Assembly (NCBI RefSeq): GCF_001812805.1 | Contig: NZ_KV810519.1 | Span: 38,573-102,572 of the forward strand | From: Corynebacterium sp. HMSC078H07 | GTDB taxonomy: Bacteria > Actinomycetota > Actinomycetes > Mycobacteriales > Mycobacteriaceae | Length of the DNA stretch: 64,000 nucleotides | Reading direction: 5' to 3' | Part shown: positions 45,586 to 56,045 of the stretch, piece by piece | Numbering within the stretch: the stretch's first letter is position 1 | How the letters are laid out: each line of letters opens with the position of its first letter | Position numbers and translations under genes: made by a program | The notes under the pieces: model-generated | Seen by the model: only the letters and a program-made list of their open reading frames with translations | Told to the model about the DNA's origin: nothing | Databases searched by the model: none

Positions 45586-47178
45586 GTGCTGACGTTTCTC
45601 GCCGAGCAACCCCTGTTGACTCTCTTCTTGATCATGGCCGTGGGTTTGGCCATCGGCAAGATTAACTTCTTTGGCATCTCGCTCGGTGCAGCGGCGGCGA
45701 TGTTCGTGGCCCTGGGTCTTTCCGCTGCTAACCCGGACATTGTGGTTCCGCCATTCGTGTATCAGTTTGGCCTCGCCATCTTCGTCTACGTCATCGGTCT
45801 AAACTTCGGCCGCAGCTTCTTTGAAGATTTCCGGCGCCGTGGTTGGAAGATGTCGCTGGTCGTTATCGTTTTCTTCTTCGTTCTCGCCGGACTGACTGCC
45901 GGCGCGGTGCGCCTGTTTGATCTTGACCCAGCGCAGGCCGTCGGTATGCTGGCCGGCTCCCAGAGCTCTACCCCCGGTATGGCTGCCGTGGTGGAAACCT
46001 TAGGCGGAAACAGTGCCCCAGTCGTTGGTTACTCCCTGGCGTACCCAGGCTGCATCATCGCCACCATCCTGGTGGCTGCGATTGGCGCTAAAGTCTTCCG
46101 CGTCAACCACGTCAAAGACGCCAAAGAAGAAGGCATGCTCTCTGAGCCCCTCAAGTGGAAGGCCGTGCGCCTGACCAAGGATCCTGGCGTGACCGTGGGC
46201 GAAATTGCGGAGTACACGGGTGAGGCTGTCATTGCTACCCGCTGCCTCCGCAAGTCCAACGAGCACGTCCTTGCAGATCCAGACATGGAGCTGTATGCGG
46301 GTATGGAGCTTCTGCTTAACGGCACGATTCCATCGTTGGAGCGCGCGATTGCCATCTTGGGTGAAGAAATCGAGGTGCACCTCCACGAGGAAGACGGCCT
46401 GATTTACCGCCGTCTCACGGTGTCGAATCCAAACGTAGCCGGCCGCACGATTGGGGAATTGGATACGTTGAGCCAAGGCTTCCTCATTGCCCGTATTCGC
46501 CGCGGTGATACCCAAATTGTGCCGAATGAAAACACCGTGCTCTACTACTCGGACCGTGTCCGTGTGGTCACTGCTCCGGGCCGGCTGGACGACGTCCGAA
46601 ACTTCCTCGGTGACTCCGAATCCAAGCTCGGCAACGTGGACTTGCTCCCCTTTACCCTCGGCCTGCTCATTGGTCTGCTCTTCGGTGCTATCCCGATTCC
46701 GCTGCCCGGCGGCACGACGCTGTCCTTCGGTTTCGGTGGCGGCCCCATCGTGGTGGGCCTCATTCTTGGTGCCCTGGGCCGTACCGGCCGCATCCACTGG
46801 CAGATGCCATTCCACGCGAAGCAGACGATTTCTACCCTGGGACTCACACTCTTCCTGGCGGGCGTGGGTACTTCTGCCGGTGGTCAGTTCCGTGATGCTC
46901 TCTCTGATCCGGTGTCGCTGAAGTACATGGGCGTAGGCCTTGTTCTGTCCCTCGTTGCTGCCATCGGCTTGGGTATCGTGTGCACCTTGGTTCTGCGCCT
47001 CAAGTTCGATGAGTCCATGGGCGTGGCTGCTGGCATGACCACCAACCCTGCGGTGATGGCCTACCTGAACTCGCAGACCGGTACTCAGCTGGCGGAACGC
47101 GGCTATGCCACGGTGTATCCGACCACCATTATTGGCAAGATTCTTATGTGTCAGATGCTGGCATTGATCATCGTCTAA
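45586..47178 (+). CDS. AspT/YidE-type (AAE family) membrane transporter
   Basis: 530 residues. Two halves each contain about five to six transmembrane helices, separated by two TrkA-C (RCK_C) regulatory domains at about 195-350. Duplicated motifs SQSSTPGMAAVVE and MTTNPAVMAYLN mark the aspartate:alanine exchanger family, some of whose corynebacterial members export succinate. The substrate here is unknown. GTG 45586 follows the tsaE stop by one base. Confidence 0.88.
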   Translation: MLTFLAEQPLLTLFLIMAVGLAIGKINFFGISLGAAAAMFVALGLSAANPDIVVPPFVYQFGLAIFVYVIGLNFGRSFFEDFRRRGWKMSLVVIVFFFVLAGLTAGAVRLFDLDPAQAVGMLAGSQSSTPGMAAVVETLGGNSAPVVGYSLAYPGCIIATILVAAIGAKVFRVNHVKDAKEEGMLSEPLKWKAVRLTKDPGVTVGEIAEYTGEAVIATRCLRKSNEHVLADPDMELYAGMELLLNGTIPSLERAIAILGEEIEVHLHEEDGLIYRRLTVSNPNVAGRTIGELDTLSQGFLIARIRRGDTQIVPNENTVLYYSDRVRVVTAPGRLDDVRNFLGDSESKLGNVDLLPFTLGLLIGLLFGAIPIPLPGGTTLSFGFGGGPIVVGLILGALGRTGRIHWQMPFHAKQTISTLGLTLFLAGVGTSAGGQFRDALSDPVSLKYMGVGLVLSLVAAIGLGIVCTLVLRLKFDESMGVAAGMTTNPAVMAYLNSQTGTQLAERGYATVYPTTIIGKILMCQMLALIIV

Positions 47179-47209
47179 GGAGTTCCTGCGCTGGGTCGTG
47201 CAGGGACGG

Positions 47210-47256
47210 GGGAGGGCAGTCACGTAGGATGAGCACGTACTGCACCTCCCTTTTTT
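47210..47256 (+). terminator. Intrinsic terminator after the transporter
   Basis: gggagg-gcagt-acgt pairs with acgt-actgc-cctccc with two single-base bulges (arms 47210-47225 and 47235-47250), followed by six T. Confidence 0.8.
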
Positions 47257-47274
47257 AGGAGCGATTTAATCTTT

Positions 47275-47796
47275 ATGAACAAGCTTGGCCAATTCATTAC
47301 CACTGTCGTCATCGGCGGCTTCGCCGTCTTCCTCGCAGCACTCATCGCCCTGTCGATGACCCACACGGAGGAAGACTCGTCCTCGACTCTGGCGGAAACC
47401 CTGGAGAAGTACCCGAAGAAGCTCGACTTCGCTGCGCTCATTGTGCCGGATGTTTACGGCCCTGAGGAGGTTGCGGGCCTCATCGTGTGCCCGGGTACCA
47501 CGGAGGAGCAGCTTTCTGATATTCCTGCGGCCGAGGCCGGCATCGACTTCGAGGACGGCAAGGTGGCTGATGACGTGAACTACTTCGTCACCATGTCGAC
47601 TGAGCAGGAGTACTCGGCGGAGAAGCTGCAGCGCTCCAACGTTGACCTGTGCCGTGATGTGCTCACGCAGGTTGAGGCGGCGAAGGCTCAGGGCCAGGAC
47701 ATCGCCGCAGTGTACCCGGTGCAGCCGCAGCAGCCGATGCAGTTCCTGCGCGCTGAGAAGGATGACGACTCCACTCGCTGGCACTTCGCGGGCTAA
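47275..47796 (+). CDS. Membrane-anchored protein of unknown function
   Basis: 173 residues. An N-terminal transmembrane helix (~7-28, FITTVVIGGFAVFLAALIAL) is followed by an acidic extracytoplasmic domain with two cysteines (IVCPGTT, DLCRDV). Its last base overlaps the tsaB start (TAATG), so it is coupled to the t6A genes. It comes just after a terminator and needs its own promoter. The ribosome site taggag is rather distant. No family was recognised. Confidence 0.75.
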   Translation: MNKLGQFITTVVIGGFAVFLAALIALSMTHTEEDSSSTLAETLEKYPKKLDFAALIVPDVYGPEEVAGLIVCPGTTEEQLSDIPAAEAGIDFEDGKVADDVNYFVTMSTEQEYSAEKLQRSNVDLCRDVLTQVEAAKAQGQDIAAVYPVQPQQPMQFLRAEKDDDSTRWHFAG

Positions 47797-48470
47797 TGAA
47801 GGTTCTCGCACTCGACACCGCCACGACTGACCTCGTCACGGGCATCGTCGATACCACCACGGGGGAAAGCGTCGACCGCGTTGTCAGCGAAACGCGTGCA
47901 CACAACGAGCAGCTCATTCCCACCATTGAGCAGCTGCTTAACGACGCCTCCCTGACCTACCCCGACCTCTCCGCCATCGTCGTCGGCACCGGTCCGGGCC
48001 CCTTCACCGGCTTGCGCGTCGGCATGGCGACGGCCTCCGCTCTGGGCGTGGCGTTAGGGCTGCCCGTGTATGGCGTGTGCACGCTCGATGCCATCGCGCA
48101 GGGCCGCGAAGGGGAGTGGCTCGTGGCCATCGATGCCCGCCGCAAGGAGGTTTATTGGGCCACCTACTCCGAGGGACGCCGCATCAGCGGACCGGAGGTC
48201 ACCCGGCCGGAAGATCTCACGGTGCCTGCAGGCTTTTCCCCGCGCCTGATCTTCCCAGAGGCCATTGCCCCGCGCCTTCCCGAGGCCCTCGCCGGCCTTC
48301 CCCGCGAATGGGATACCCCGCGCGCTGCGGGCCTCGTCGCGTGCGCCGACCTCGATTCCGAACCGGCCCCGCTCGTACCGCTCTACCTGCGCCGCCCCGA
48401 TGCGAAAGTCCCGCAAGCCACGCCTCGCTCAACGGCGCTTATCGGCGGCACTGAACCTTCTGCATCATGA
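47796..48470 (+). CDS. tsaB: tRNA t6A biosynthesis protein TsaB
   Basis: 224 residues, an actin-like (ASKHA) fold: VLALDTATTDLVTGIVD, then GTGPGPFTGLRVGMATA, the TsaB hallmark. It forms the dimer partner of TsaD. The stop overlaps rimI. Confidence 0.95.
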   Translation: MKVLALDTATTDLVTGIVDTTTGESVDRVVSETRAHNEQLIPTIEQLLNDASLTYPDLSAIVVGTGPGPFTGLRVGMATASALGVALGLPVYGVCTLDAIAQGREGEWLVAIDARRKEVYWATYSEGRRISGPEVTRPEDLTVPAGFSPRLIFPEAIAPRLPEALAGLPREWDTPRAAGLVACADLDSEPAPLVPLYLRRPDAKVPQATPRSTALIGGTEPSAS

Positions 48471-49018
48471 GACTGCGACCGCTTACGCTTAGCGATGTCC
48501 CCCGCTGCGCCGAGCTGGAAAAAGTCCTCTTCCCCGGCGAAAGCCCCTGGCCTGCCCGCGCCTTCGAGCAGGAAATCGCCGCGGGGCACACCACCTACTG
48601 GGTGGTTGACGCAAGCGTCAACCACGTTGGCCATAATGACAACCGCGTAGACCACGACGTCAACCGCGTGGGCCATAATGACAACCACGCCGACCACGAC
48701 GTCGCCCACGGGGTTGTAGGCTATGCCGGCGTCGGCCGCATGGGCCCCGCCGCGTGGCCCGAGTATGAAATCCGCACCATCGGCGTTGCACCTGAAGCGC
48801 AGCGCCGCGGCATCGCGCGGATGATGATGGATGCCATCGTCGAACTCGCTGACAGCCACGACGCACCTATCTTCCTCGAAGTCCGCGTGGGTAACGATCC
48901 CGCCATCCGCCTCTACGAGGCCTATGATTTTGTCATCAACGGCCTGCGCCGCAACTACTACCAGCCTTCCGGCGCGGACGCCCACACCATGTACCGACCA
49001 CGAAAGAGTGAGAGATGA
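48467..49018 (+). CDS. rimI: Ribosomal protein S18-alanine N-acetyltransferase, with inserted repeats
   Basis: 183 residues, a GNAT fold with the acetyl-CoA motif [18 protein letters not shown] and the C-terminal [20 protein letters not shown]. RimI acetylates the N-terminus of S18; in this neighbourhood it may have wider targets. Residues 51-78 are a His/Asp/Asn-rich insertion made of two 14-residue repeats ([28 protein letters not shown]). It replaces the short loop between VVDAS and VVGYAGVG. The frame is intact. Confidence 0.93.
   Translation: MRLRPLTLSDVPRCAELEKVLFPGESPWPARAFEQEIAAGHTTYWVVDASVNHVGHNDNRVDHDVNRVGHNDNHADHDVAHGVVGYAGVGRMGPAAWPEYEIRTIGVAPEAQRRGIARMMMDAIVELADSHDAPIFLEVRVGNDPAIRLYEAYDFVINGLRRNYYQPSGADAHTMYRPRKSER
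48617..48700 (+). repeat. 42-bp tandem repeat within rimI, two copies
   Basis: Units 48617-48658 and 48659-48700 differ at a few bases and encode 14 residues each. A partial third unit follows (gtcgcccac). As 42 is a multiple of 3, changes in copy number preserve the frame. Confidence 0.9.
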
Positions 49019-50067
49019 TAATCCTCGGCATCGAGTCCTCCTGCGACGAAACCGGAGTGGGCATCATCGAGCTATCGGATGACGGCCACATGGAGATTCG
49101 CGCCAACGTCGTTGCCTCCTCCATGGAGCAGCACGCCCGCTTCGGCGGCGTGGTTCCGGAGATCGCCTCCCGTGCCCACCTTGAGGCCATGCCGCAGGTG
49201 ATGACGGCGGCGCTGAAAGAGGCGGGCGTCGACAAGCCTGATGCGGTGGCCGCCACCGTGGGACCGGGCTTGGCCGGTGCACTCCTCGTCGGGGCGTCGG
49301 CAGCCAAGGCCTTCGCCTCCGCGTGGGGCGTGCCTTTCTACGGCGTCAACCACCTCGGCGGACACGTCGCGGTGGCCAACCTCGAAGGCGAGGAGCTGCC
49401 GCACTCGGTGGCCCTGCTCGTCTCCGGCGGCCACACGCAGCTCCTCGAAGTCGAAGCCGTGGGCAAGCCCATGAAGGAACTGGGCACCACGCTTGACGAC
49501 GCCGCCGGCGAAGCCTACGACAAAGTCTCCCGCCTCCTGGGCTTGGGGTATCCGGGAGGGCCGGTCATCGATAAGCTCGCCGCCCAAGGCAAGCCCACCA
49601 TCGACCTGCCGCGCGGCCTGTCCAAGGCCGAGGACCTGCGCGGGCCCAACCGCCACAACTTCTCCTTTTCCGGCCTCAAGACCGCGGTGGCGCGCCACGT
49701 GGAAAAAGCCGAGCGCGAAGGCTCGACAATCCAGGTGGAGGACCTGTGTGCATCCTTCCAAGAGGCGGTGGCCGATGTGCTCACCGCCAAAGCGGTGCGC
49801 GCCTGCCAGGACACCGGCGCCAAGGTGCTGCTGCTCGGTGGCGGCGTGGCGGCCAACTCCCGGCTGCGCGCGCTGGCGGCGAAGCGCTGCGAGTCCGCCG
49901 GTATTGAGCTGCGCGTGCCGCGCTTTTCCCTCTGCACCGACAACGGCCTCATGATTGCCGCTATCGCCGCCCAACTCATCCATGAAGGCGCAGAGCCTTC
50001 CGGGCTGGACTGCGGGACCGATACCCAACTAGAGGTGGAAATTCCGCTCGTCGCCGCTGCGCGCTAG
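49015..50067 (+). CDS. tsaD: tRNA N6-adenosine threonylcarbamoyltransferase TsaD
   Basis: 350 residues. [13 protein letters not shown] starts the ASKHA domain; the metal-binding histidines are in HLEAMPQV and NHLGGH. It completes t6A synthesis with TsaB and TsaE. It overlaps rimI by 4 bp (ATGA). Confidence 0.97.
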   Translation: MIILGIESSCDETGVGIIELSDDGHMEIRANVVASSMEQHARFGGVVPEIASRAHLEAMPQVMTAALKEAGVDKPDAVAATVGPGLAGALLVGASAAKAFASAWGVPFYGVNHLGGHVAVANLEGEELPHSVALLVSGGHTQLLEVEAVGKPMKELGTTLDDAAGEAYDKVSRLLGLGYPGGPVIDKLAAQGKPTIDLPRGLSKAEDLRGPNRHNFSFSGLKTAVARHVEKAEREGSTIQVEDLCASFQEAVADVLTAKAVRACQDTGAKVLLLGGGVAANSRLRALAAKRCESAGIELRVPRFSLCTDNGLMIAAIAAQLIHEGAEPSGLDCGTDTQLEVEIPLVAAAR

Positions 50068-50142
50068 CGGATGCGGGAAGCCCAGCGCACCGGTAGTCTG
50101 GCAGGCGACTCTTTCTCACCCGCCAATCAAGGAGCTGTCGTT

Positions 50143-50571
50143 ATGACCACTGGTTTCCTCGTCAACCCGGACCTGTCCCGCCGCACCATCGAGTTCGAAC
50201 TCGAGCACGCCAACCAGTTCCTCGGCGGTACCACCGAGGACCGCGTTTCTGTTGCCTTCCAGGATGATGGCCAGACCTACGCTGCGCTGTTTAACCCGAA
50301 CGCCAAGGCCGAAGGCGCCGACCCGAACCCGGTGGCGTCCCTGGCCCGCAACGCCGCTGATACCGGCAACTCTGCCTTCCTCCAGGACCCGATCCGCTCC
50401 ATCTGTGGCCCGGTTATTTTCGTCGCCGCTGATGGCGATGACAAGAACATCGACGAGGTCAAGGAAGCCGTCGAGTACGGCATCCGCGCCGTGAAGACCT
50501 ACCACGAGGACAACCCGGAGGAGTACCAGCTGTGGCGCGCCGCCGTTATCAACTCGGATAAGCAGGTTTAA
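50143..50571 (+). CDS. Conserved-looking soluble protein of unknown function
   Basis: 142 residues, acidic, no transmembrane segment, mixed alpha/beta (RVSVAFQDDGQTYAALFNPN; ICGPVIFVAADGDDKNIDEV). The ATG at 50143 has caaggag upstream; the longer frame from 50071 has none. A terminator follows, so it is a single-gene unit or the end of the tsaD operon. No family was recognised. Confidence 0.75.
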   Translation: MTTGFLVNPDLSRRTIEFELEHANQFLGGTTEDRVSVAFQDDGQTYAALFNPNAKAEGADPNPVASLARNAADTGNSAFLQDPIRSICGPVIFVAADGDDKNIDEVKEAVEYGIRAVKTYHEDNPEEYQLWRAAVINSDKQV

Positions 50572-50602
50572 ACAGCGCTAACGCCCCTTCCCACGACGCA
50601 AC

Positions 50603-50636
50603 GGCCCCCACAGGGCCCGCGCGTCTCTTTTGTTTT
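50603..50636 (+). terminator. Probable terminator
   Basis: Short stem ggccc/gggcc (50603-50607 and 50613-50617) followed by tctcttttgtttt. Confidence 0.6.
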
Positions 50637-50903
50637 CACACGTTTGCGTTTCTGATTTCGCATTTATCGAGGTCGTGAGGCGAATCGTGATAACTCTCGC
50701 GCGCGCGAGAGCTGCCGTTCGCGCAGGGCGAACGAGTTAGCGCCCCACAACGTTGAGGGCTAGCAGTCGCGCGGGTAGAGTGCTAGTCAGGTTGTTTTGA
50801 CCCACAGTTGTTCACCCGCGACGACGGCTGTGCTGGGCTACCCACAACCGGCACACGCGCGTCCACGTGGGCGCGCATTGAGAACACTTTGGAGGAAATC
50901 ATC
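50637..50903 (+). promoter_or_regulatory. groES promoter/leader region with an 18-bp palindrome
   Basis: About 270 bp. ctctcgcgc/gcgcgagag (50694-50711) is a perfect 18-bp palindrome, followed by the inverted repeat cgttcgc/gcgaacg near 50716-50734. The CIRCE-like operator lies downstream and the ribosome site ggagga at 50891-50896. Confidence 0.6.
50760..50786. promoter_or_regulatory. CIRCE-like operator (HrcA site) upstream of groES
   Basis: ctagcagtc-N9-gagtgctag. The consensus is TTAGCACTC-N9-GAGTGCTAA. The spacing is exact; the left arm has two changes from the consensus and the right arm one. The match predicts repression by HrcA and heat induction. Confidence 0.85.
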
Positions 50904-51197
50904 ATGGCAAACATCAAGCCGCTGGAGGACAAGGTCCTCGTCCAGATCGTTGAAGCTGAGACCACCACTGCATCCGGCCTCGTCATCCCGGACTCCGCAA
51001 AGGAGAAGCCGCAGGAGGCTACCGTCGTGGCTGTCGGCCCGGGCCGCACCAACGACAAGGGCGAGGTTGTTCCGGTTGGCGTTAACGAGGGCGACACCGT
51101 CATCTTCTCCAAGTACGGCGGCACCGAGCTGAAGTACGACGGCCAGGAGTACCTCCTGCTGTCCGCTCGCGACCTGCTCGCTGTCATCGAGAAGTAG
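50904..51197 (+). CDS. groES: Co-chaperonin GroES
   Basis: 97 residues ([20 protein letters not shown], mobile loop [14 protein letters not shown]). It caps the GroEL folding chamber. The longer frame from 50808 is rejected because ggagga precedes ATG 50904. Confidence 0.98.
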   Translation: MANIKPLEDKVLVQIVEAETTTASGLVIPDSAKEKPQEATVVAVGPGRTNDKGEVVPVGVNEGDTVIFSKYGGTELKYDGQEYLLLSARDLLAVIEK

Positions 51198-52826
<1,629 letters not shown>

Positions 52827-52835
52827 AACGTGTGC

Positions 52836-52911
52836 GTGGGAAGCAGGAGCTTCCCACATTGCCGCAAGGAAGGCCCGCCGCCCGCACAACCTGTGGGGCA
52901 CGGCGGGCCTT
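52836..52911 (+). terminator. Tandem hairpins after groL
   Basis: gtgggaagc/gcttcccac (52836-52844 and 52849-52857), then the perfect 11-bp aaggcccgccg/cggcgggcctt (52870-52880 and 52901-52911). No long T-run. Confidence 0.65.
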
Positions 52912-52943
52912 CGCCATGGGATGGGAAGCTTCGCCCTCGTTAC

Positions 52944-52949
52944 TAGACT
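52944..52949 (+). promoter_or_regulatory. -10 box TAGACT, leaderless promoter of the UvrA-like gene
   Basis: TAGACT, 8 bases, then GTG at 52958. Confidence 0.5.
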
Positions 52950-52957
52950 GTGGAGCC

Positions 52958-55231
52958 GTGGAACAAGAATTCATCACGGTCACTGGCGCTCGCGAAAACA
53001 ACCTCAAGAACGTCAACGCTCGCATCCCCAAACGAGCACTCACTGTCTTCACCGGCGTGTCCGGTTCTGGCAAGACCTCCCTAGTCTTCGACACCATCGC
53101 CACCGAATCCCAGCGGCTCATCAACGAAACCTACCCCGGCTTCGTCCAAGGCTTCATGCAAGCGCCACCGCGGCCCGACGTGGACCAACTCGAAGGGCTG
53201 ACCGCCGCCATCGTCGTAGGCCAAGAACCCATGGCAGCCTCCGCGCGCTCCACCTTCGGCACCTCCACCGACATCACCGGACATCTCCGCGTGCTCTTCT
53301 CCCGCCTCGCCGAACCTCGCGCCGGCGGGCCCGCGGCCTACTCCTTTAACGTGCCCTCCGCCTCCGGCCAGGGCGCCATCGAGGTCAATGGTGAGAAGGA
53401 GGTCCGCCGCTTCGAGCGCACCGGCGGCATGTGCCCGAGGTGTGAGGGAAGGGGAGAAGTGGGGGACGTCGATAAGCGCCAGCTCGTCGATGAGTCCCTC
53501 TCCCTCAACGACGGTGCCATCATTTACCCCGGCATGAAGGTGGATTCGTGGATGTGGCGCGCCTACGCCGAATCCGGGCTCTACCCTGCCGACGTGCCCG
53601 TCAAGGATTTCACCGAGGAGCAAAAGCGCGACCTCTATGAGACCGAGACCAAAGTCAAGGTCGGCGGCATCAACATGAGCTACATGGGCCTGGTCACGCG
53701 ACTTAAGACCAACGTTCTAAGCAAACCTGTGGAGTCCCTGCAGAAGCACATGCGTGCGTTTGTGGAACGCGCAGTGGTCTTTGTTGCCTGCCCGGAATGC
53801 CAGGGCACGCGCCTTGCGCAGCACGCGCGGGAGTCCTACATCAATGGCGTCTCCATCGCGGACGTGTGCGCCATGGAGCTTGCCGACGCCTCCTCCTGGC
53901 TCCGCACCCTCACCTCACCCCTTGCTGCAGCCCCACTGCGAGGATTGGAGGCCGCCCTGGACTTGGGCCTGGGCTACCTCACGCTGGCGCGCCCAACCGG
54001 CACCCTTAGTGGTGGCGAGGCGCAACGCACGCGCATGGTGCGCCACATCGGTTCCGCGCTGACAGACGTCACCTACGTCTTCGACGAGCCCACCGCCGGT
54101 CTGCATCCACACGACGTCACGCGCATGAACGAGCTGCTGCTGCAACTGCGCGATAAGGGCAATACGGTGCTCGTGGTGGAGCACAATCCGGAGACGATGG
54201 CCATTGCGGATTGCGTGGTTCAACTCGGTCCAGGCGCAGGTGCGGCAGGCGGTGAGATTGTTTCCGTTGGCGACGCGCCGACCATGAGTGGAAAGGTCCA
54301 GCTCAAGGAGGAGGTGCGCACGCCCACCGGGGTGCTGGAGATCCGCGGGGCGAGCCGCAATAACCTGAAGAACATCGACGTGGACATCCCGCTTGGTGTG
54401 CTCACCGTGATTACCGGCGTGGCGGGGTCGGGTAAGTCCTCGCTGATGAACTGTGTGCCGGACAGCGATCGCGTTCTTATCGTCGACCAGTCTCCGCTGA
54501 CTGGCTCGCGGCGCTCCAACCCGGCTACCTACACCGGTGCGATGGATGCGCTGCGCAAGGCCTTCGCCAAAGCCAACGAGGGTGCGACGCCCGGTATGTT
54601 TTCTTTCAATTCTGACGGCGCGTGCCCGGCCTGCTCCGGTGCCGGCGTGGTGACTGTCGAGTTCGGCGCAATGGATAGCGCCGACGTGCCCTGCGAGGTA
54701 TGCGAGGGCCGCCGCTTTGCCGCCGACGTTCTGGACTACGAGCTGGCAGGCAAGAATATCGCCGACGTATTAGCCCTGCCTGCGGTAGAGGCCGTCGAGT
54801 ACTGCACGGTGGCCAAGGTTCCGGCGGCTAAGCGCGTGTGCGAGCAGCTCGTGGCCGTGGGGCTGGGGTACCTCACGCTGGGCCAACCGCTTTCCACGTT
54901 GTCTGGCGGCGAGCGCCAGCGCTTGAAGCTGGCGGTGCGCCTGTGTGACCGCAAGGCTACGGCCGACATCATTGTCCTCGACGAGCCCACGGTACGCCTG
55001 CACCGCGAGGACGTCAATACGCTGCTGGCGCTTTTCGACGACCTCGTGGACTCCTCCCTCACCCTCATCTGCGTCGAGCACCACCGTGCCGTTGTGGCGC
55101 ATGCGGATCACATCATCGACCTCGGGCCCGGCGCAGGGTCCGCGGGCGGCGAGATTGTCGCTGCGTGTTCGCCGTGGGAATTCCTAGAGACGGGCACGGT
55201 GACCGCCCGTTATCTGGCCCAGGTGGTGTAG
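52958..55231 (+). CDS. UvrA-like ABC ATPase (short, UvrA2/drug-resistance type)
   Basis: 757 residues, against about 950 for housekeeping UvrA. Two ABC modules: Walker A GVSGSGKTS and GVAGSGKSS, signatures LSGGEAQRTRM and LSGGERQRLKL. Zinc-finger pairs CPRCEGRG, CPECQG, CPACSG and CEVCEG are present. The second Walker B region reads DEPTVRLH where DEPTTGLH is usual. Such short UvrA paralogues bind damaged or drug-bearing DNA and some give drug tolerance. The GTG at 52958 starts at the family boundary (VEQEFITVTGAREN). Confidence 0.88.
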   Translation: MEQEFITVTGARENNLKNVNARIPKRALTVFTGVSGSGKTSLVFDTIATESQRLINETYPGFVQGFMQAPPRPDVDQLEGLTAAIVVGQEPMAASARSTFGTSTDITGHLRVLFSRLAEPRAGGPAAYSFNVPSASGQGAIEVNGEKEVRRFERTGGMCPRCEGRGEVGDVDKRQLVDESLSLNDGAIIYPGMKVDSWMWRAYAESGLYPADVPVKDFTEEQKRDLYETETKVKVGGINMSYMGLVTRLKTNVLSKPVESLQKHMRAFVERAVVFVACPECQGTRLAQHARESYINGVSIADVCAMELADASSWLRTLTSPLAAAPLRGLEAALDLGLGYLTLARPTGTLSGGEAQRTRMVRHIGSALTDVTYVFDEPTAGLHPHDVTRMNELLLQLRDKGNTVLVVEHNPETMAIADCVVQLGPGAGAAGGEIVSVGDAPTMSGKVQLKEEVRTPTGVLEIRGASRNNLKNIDVDIPLGVLTVITGVAGSGKSSLMNCVPDSDRVLIVDQSPLTGSRRSNPATYTGAMDALRKAFAKANEGATPGMFSFNSDGACPACSGAGVVTVEFGAMDSADVPCEVCEGRRFAADVLDYELAGKNIADVLALPAVEAVEYCTVAKVPAAKRVCEQLVAVGLGYLTLGQPLSTLSGGERQRLKLAVRLCDRKATADIIVLDEPTVRLHREDVNTLLALFDDLVDSSLTLICVEHHRAVVAHADHIIDLGPGAGSAGGEIVAACSPWEFLETGTVTARYLAQVV

Positions 55232-55395
55232 CCGCGTGATGCTACTTAAAGAAACTTCACTCGAAGCAGGTGCTCCGAGGAAGCCAAGCACACACGAACA
55301 GGCGCGCAAGAACTGGCACACACGGCTAGGCGCACACTGCGAGGCTCGCGCGAAAAGGCGCCGCAGGCTAGGGGCACTCGGTTGGGCGCAGCAGG

Positions 55396-55695
55396 CTAGG
55401 CGCTCACGGTGGCGTGGGTGCGGCGCGAGCGCAGGGCCACCACGCGCTCAGATTCGCTCATTCCGCCCCAGACGCCGTAAGGCTCGCCGGAAGCCAGAGC
55501 ATGCTCGCGGCACAGCTCGATGACCGGGCAAGTGTGGCAGATGGCCTTGGCGCGGTTCTCGCGCTGAGCGCGGGCGCGACCGCGCTCGCCGTCCGGGTGG
55601 TAGAACACGTCAGAGTTTTCTCCACGGCATGCGCCCTGGAGCTGCCAATCCCAAAAGTCCGCATTCGGCCCGGGGAGCAGGAATGACTGAGACAC
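55396..55695 (-). CDS. whcB: WhiB-family iron-sulfur regulator
   Basis: 99 residues. The four cluster cysteines are C23, C53, C56 and C62 (GACRGEN, CHTCPVIELC), followed by the turn GVWGG and a basic C-terminus. WhiB proteins carry a redox- and NO-sensitive 4Fe-4S cluster and bind sigma-A. Position between groEL1 and sigD matches whiB3 of M. tuberculosis and, as I recall, whcB of C. glutamicum. GTG 55695 has ggag upstream; the frame to 55734 is a read-in. Confidence 0.85.
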   Translation of the reverse strand: MSQSFLLPGPNADFWDWQLQGACRGENSDVFYHPDGERGRARAQRENRAKAICHTCPVIELCREHALASGEPYGVWGGMSESERVVALRSRRTHATVSA

Positions 55696-56045
55696 GTTCG
55701 ATTCTCCTTCGTTGAAGATAGAGCGCCCGGACACGAGGACACGACTGCCACCGAAAACATGACTCCGTGAGTGCCGGGGTGAGACGAGAATGAAGTGTGA
55801 CTGCCTTGGGTGAACGACACGTTACACCTTGTTGACATTCAGGTATAACCCTGACAAGGTGTCCGGTTTTGTGCAGATTGACCTGCGTATATGCGCAAGG
55901 TGAACGGTATATGAACTTTTTTATGGTGGGCTAAGAATGGGGAATATGCCCGTCGTTTCGGGATTCAGCTCACGGGTGTGACATGATATTCGTGCACAAC
56001 GCGAAGAAATAAAGCGAAATAATACGGCAAGAAGAACAAGCAAGG
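55696..56045. other. Divergent regulatory region between whcB and sigD
   Basis: 350 bp without a gene. It holds the nested palindrome at 55825-55863. No other clear site was recognised; sigD has only a weak ribosome site (caagg). Confidence 0.5.
55825..55863. promoter_or_regulatory. Nested palindrome upstream of whcB
   Basis: Outer arms acaccttgt/acaaggtgt (55825-55833 and 55855-55863) are perfect. Inner arms tcagg/cctga (55840-55844 and 55851-55855) flank tataac. It is a candidate operator or hairpin about 130 bases before the whcB start. Confidence 0.55.

Noticed and set aside
48617..48700. Possible CRISPR-like or intergenic repeat
   Set aside because: The repeats are directly adjacent without spacers and are in frame inside rimI.
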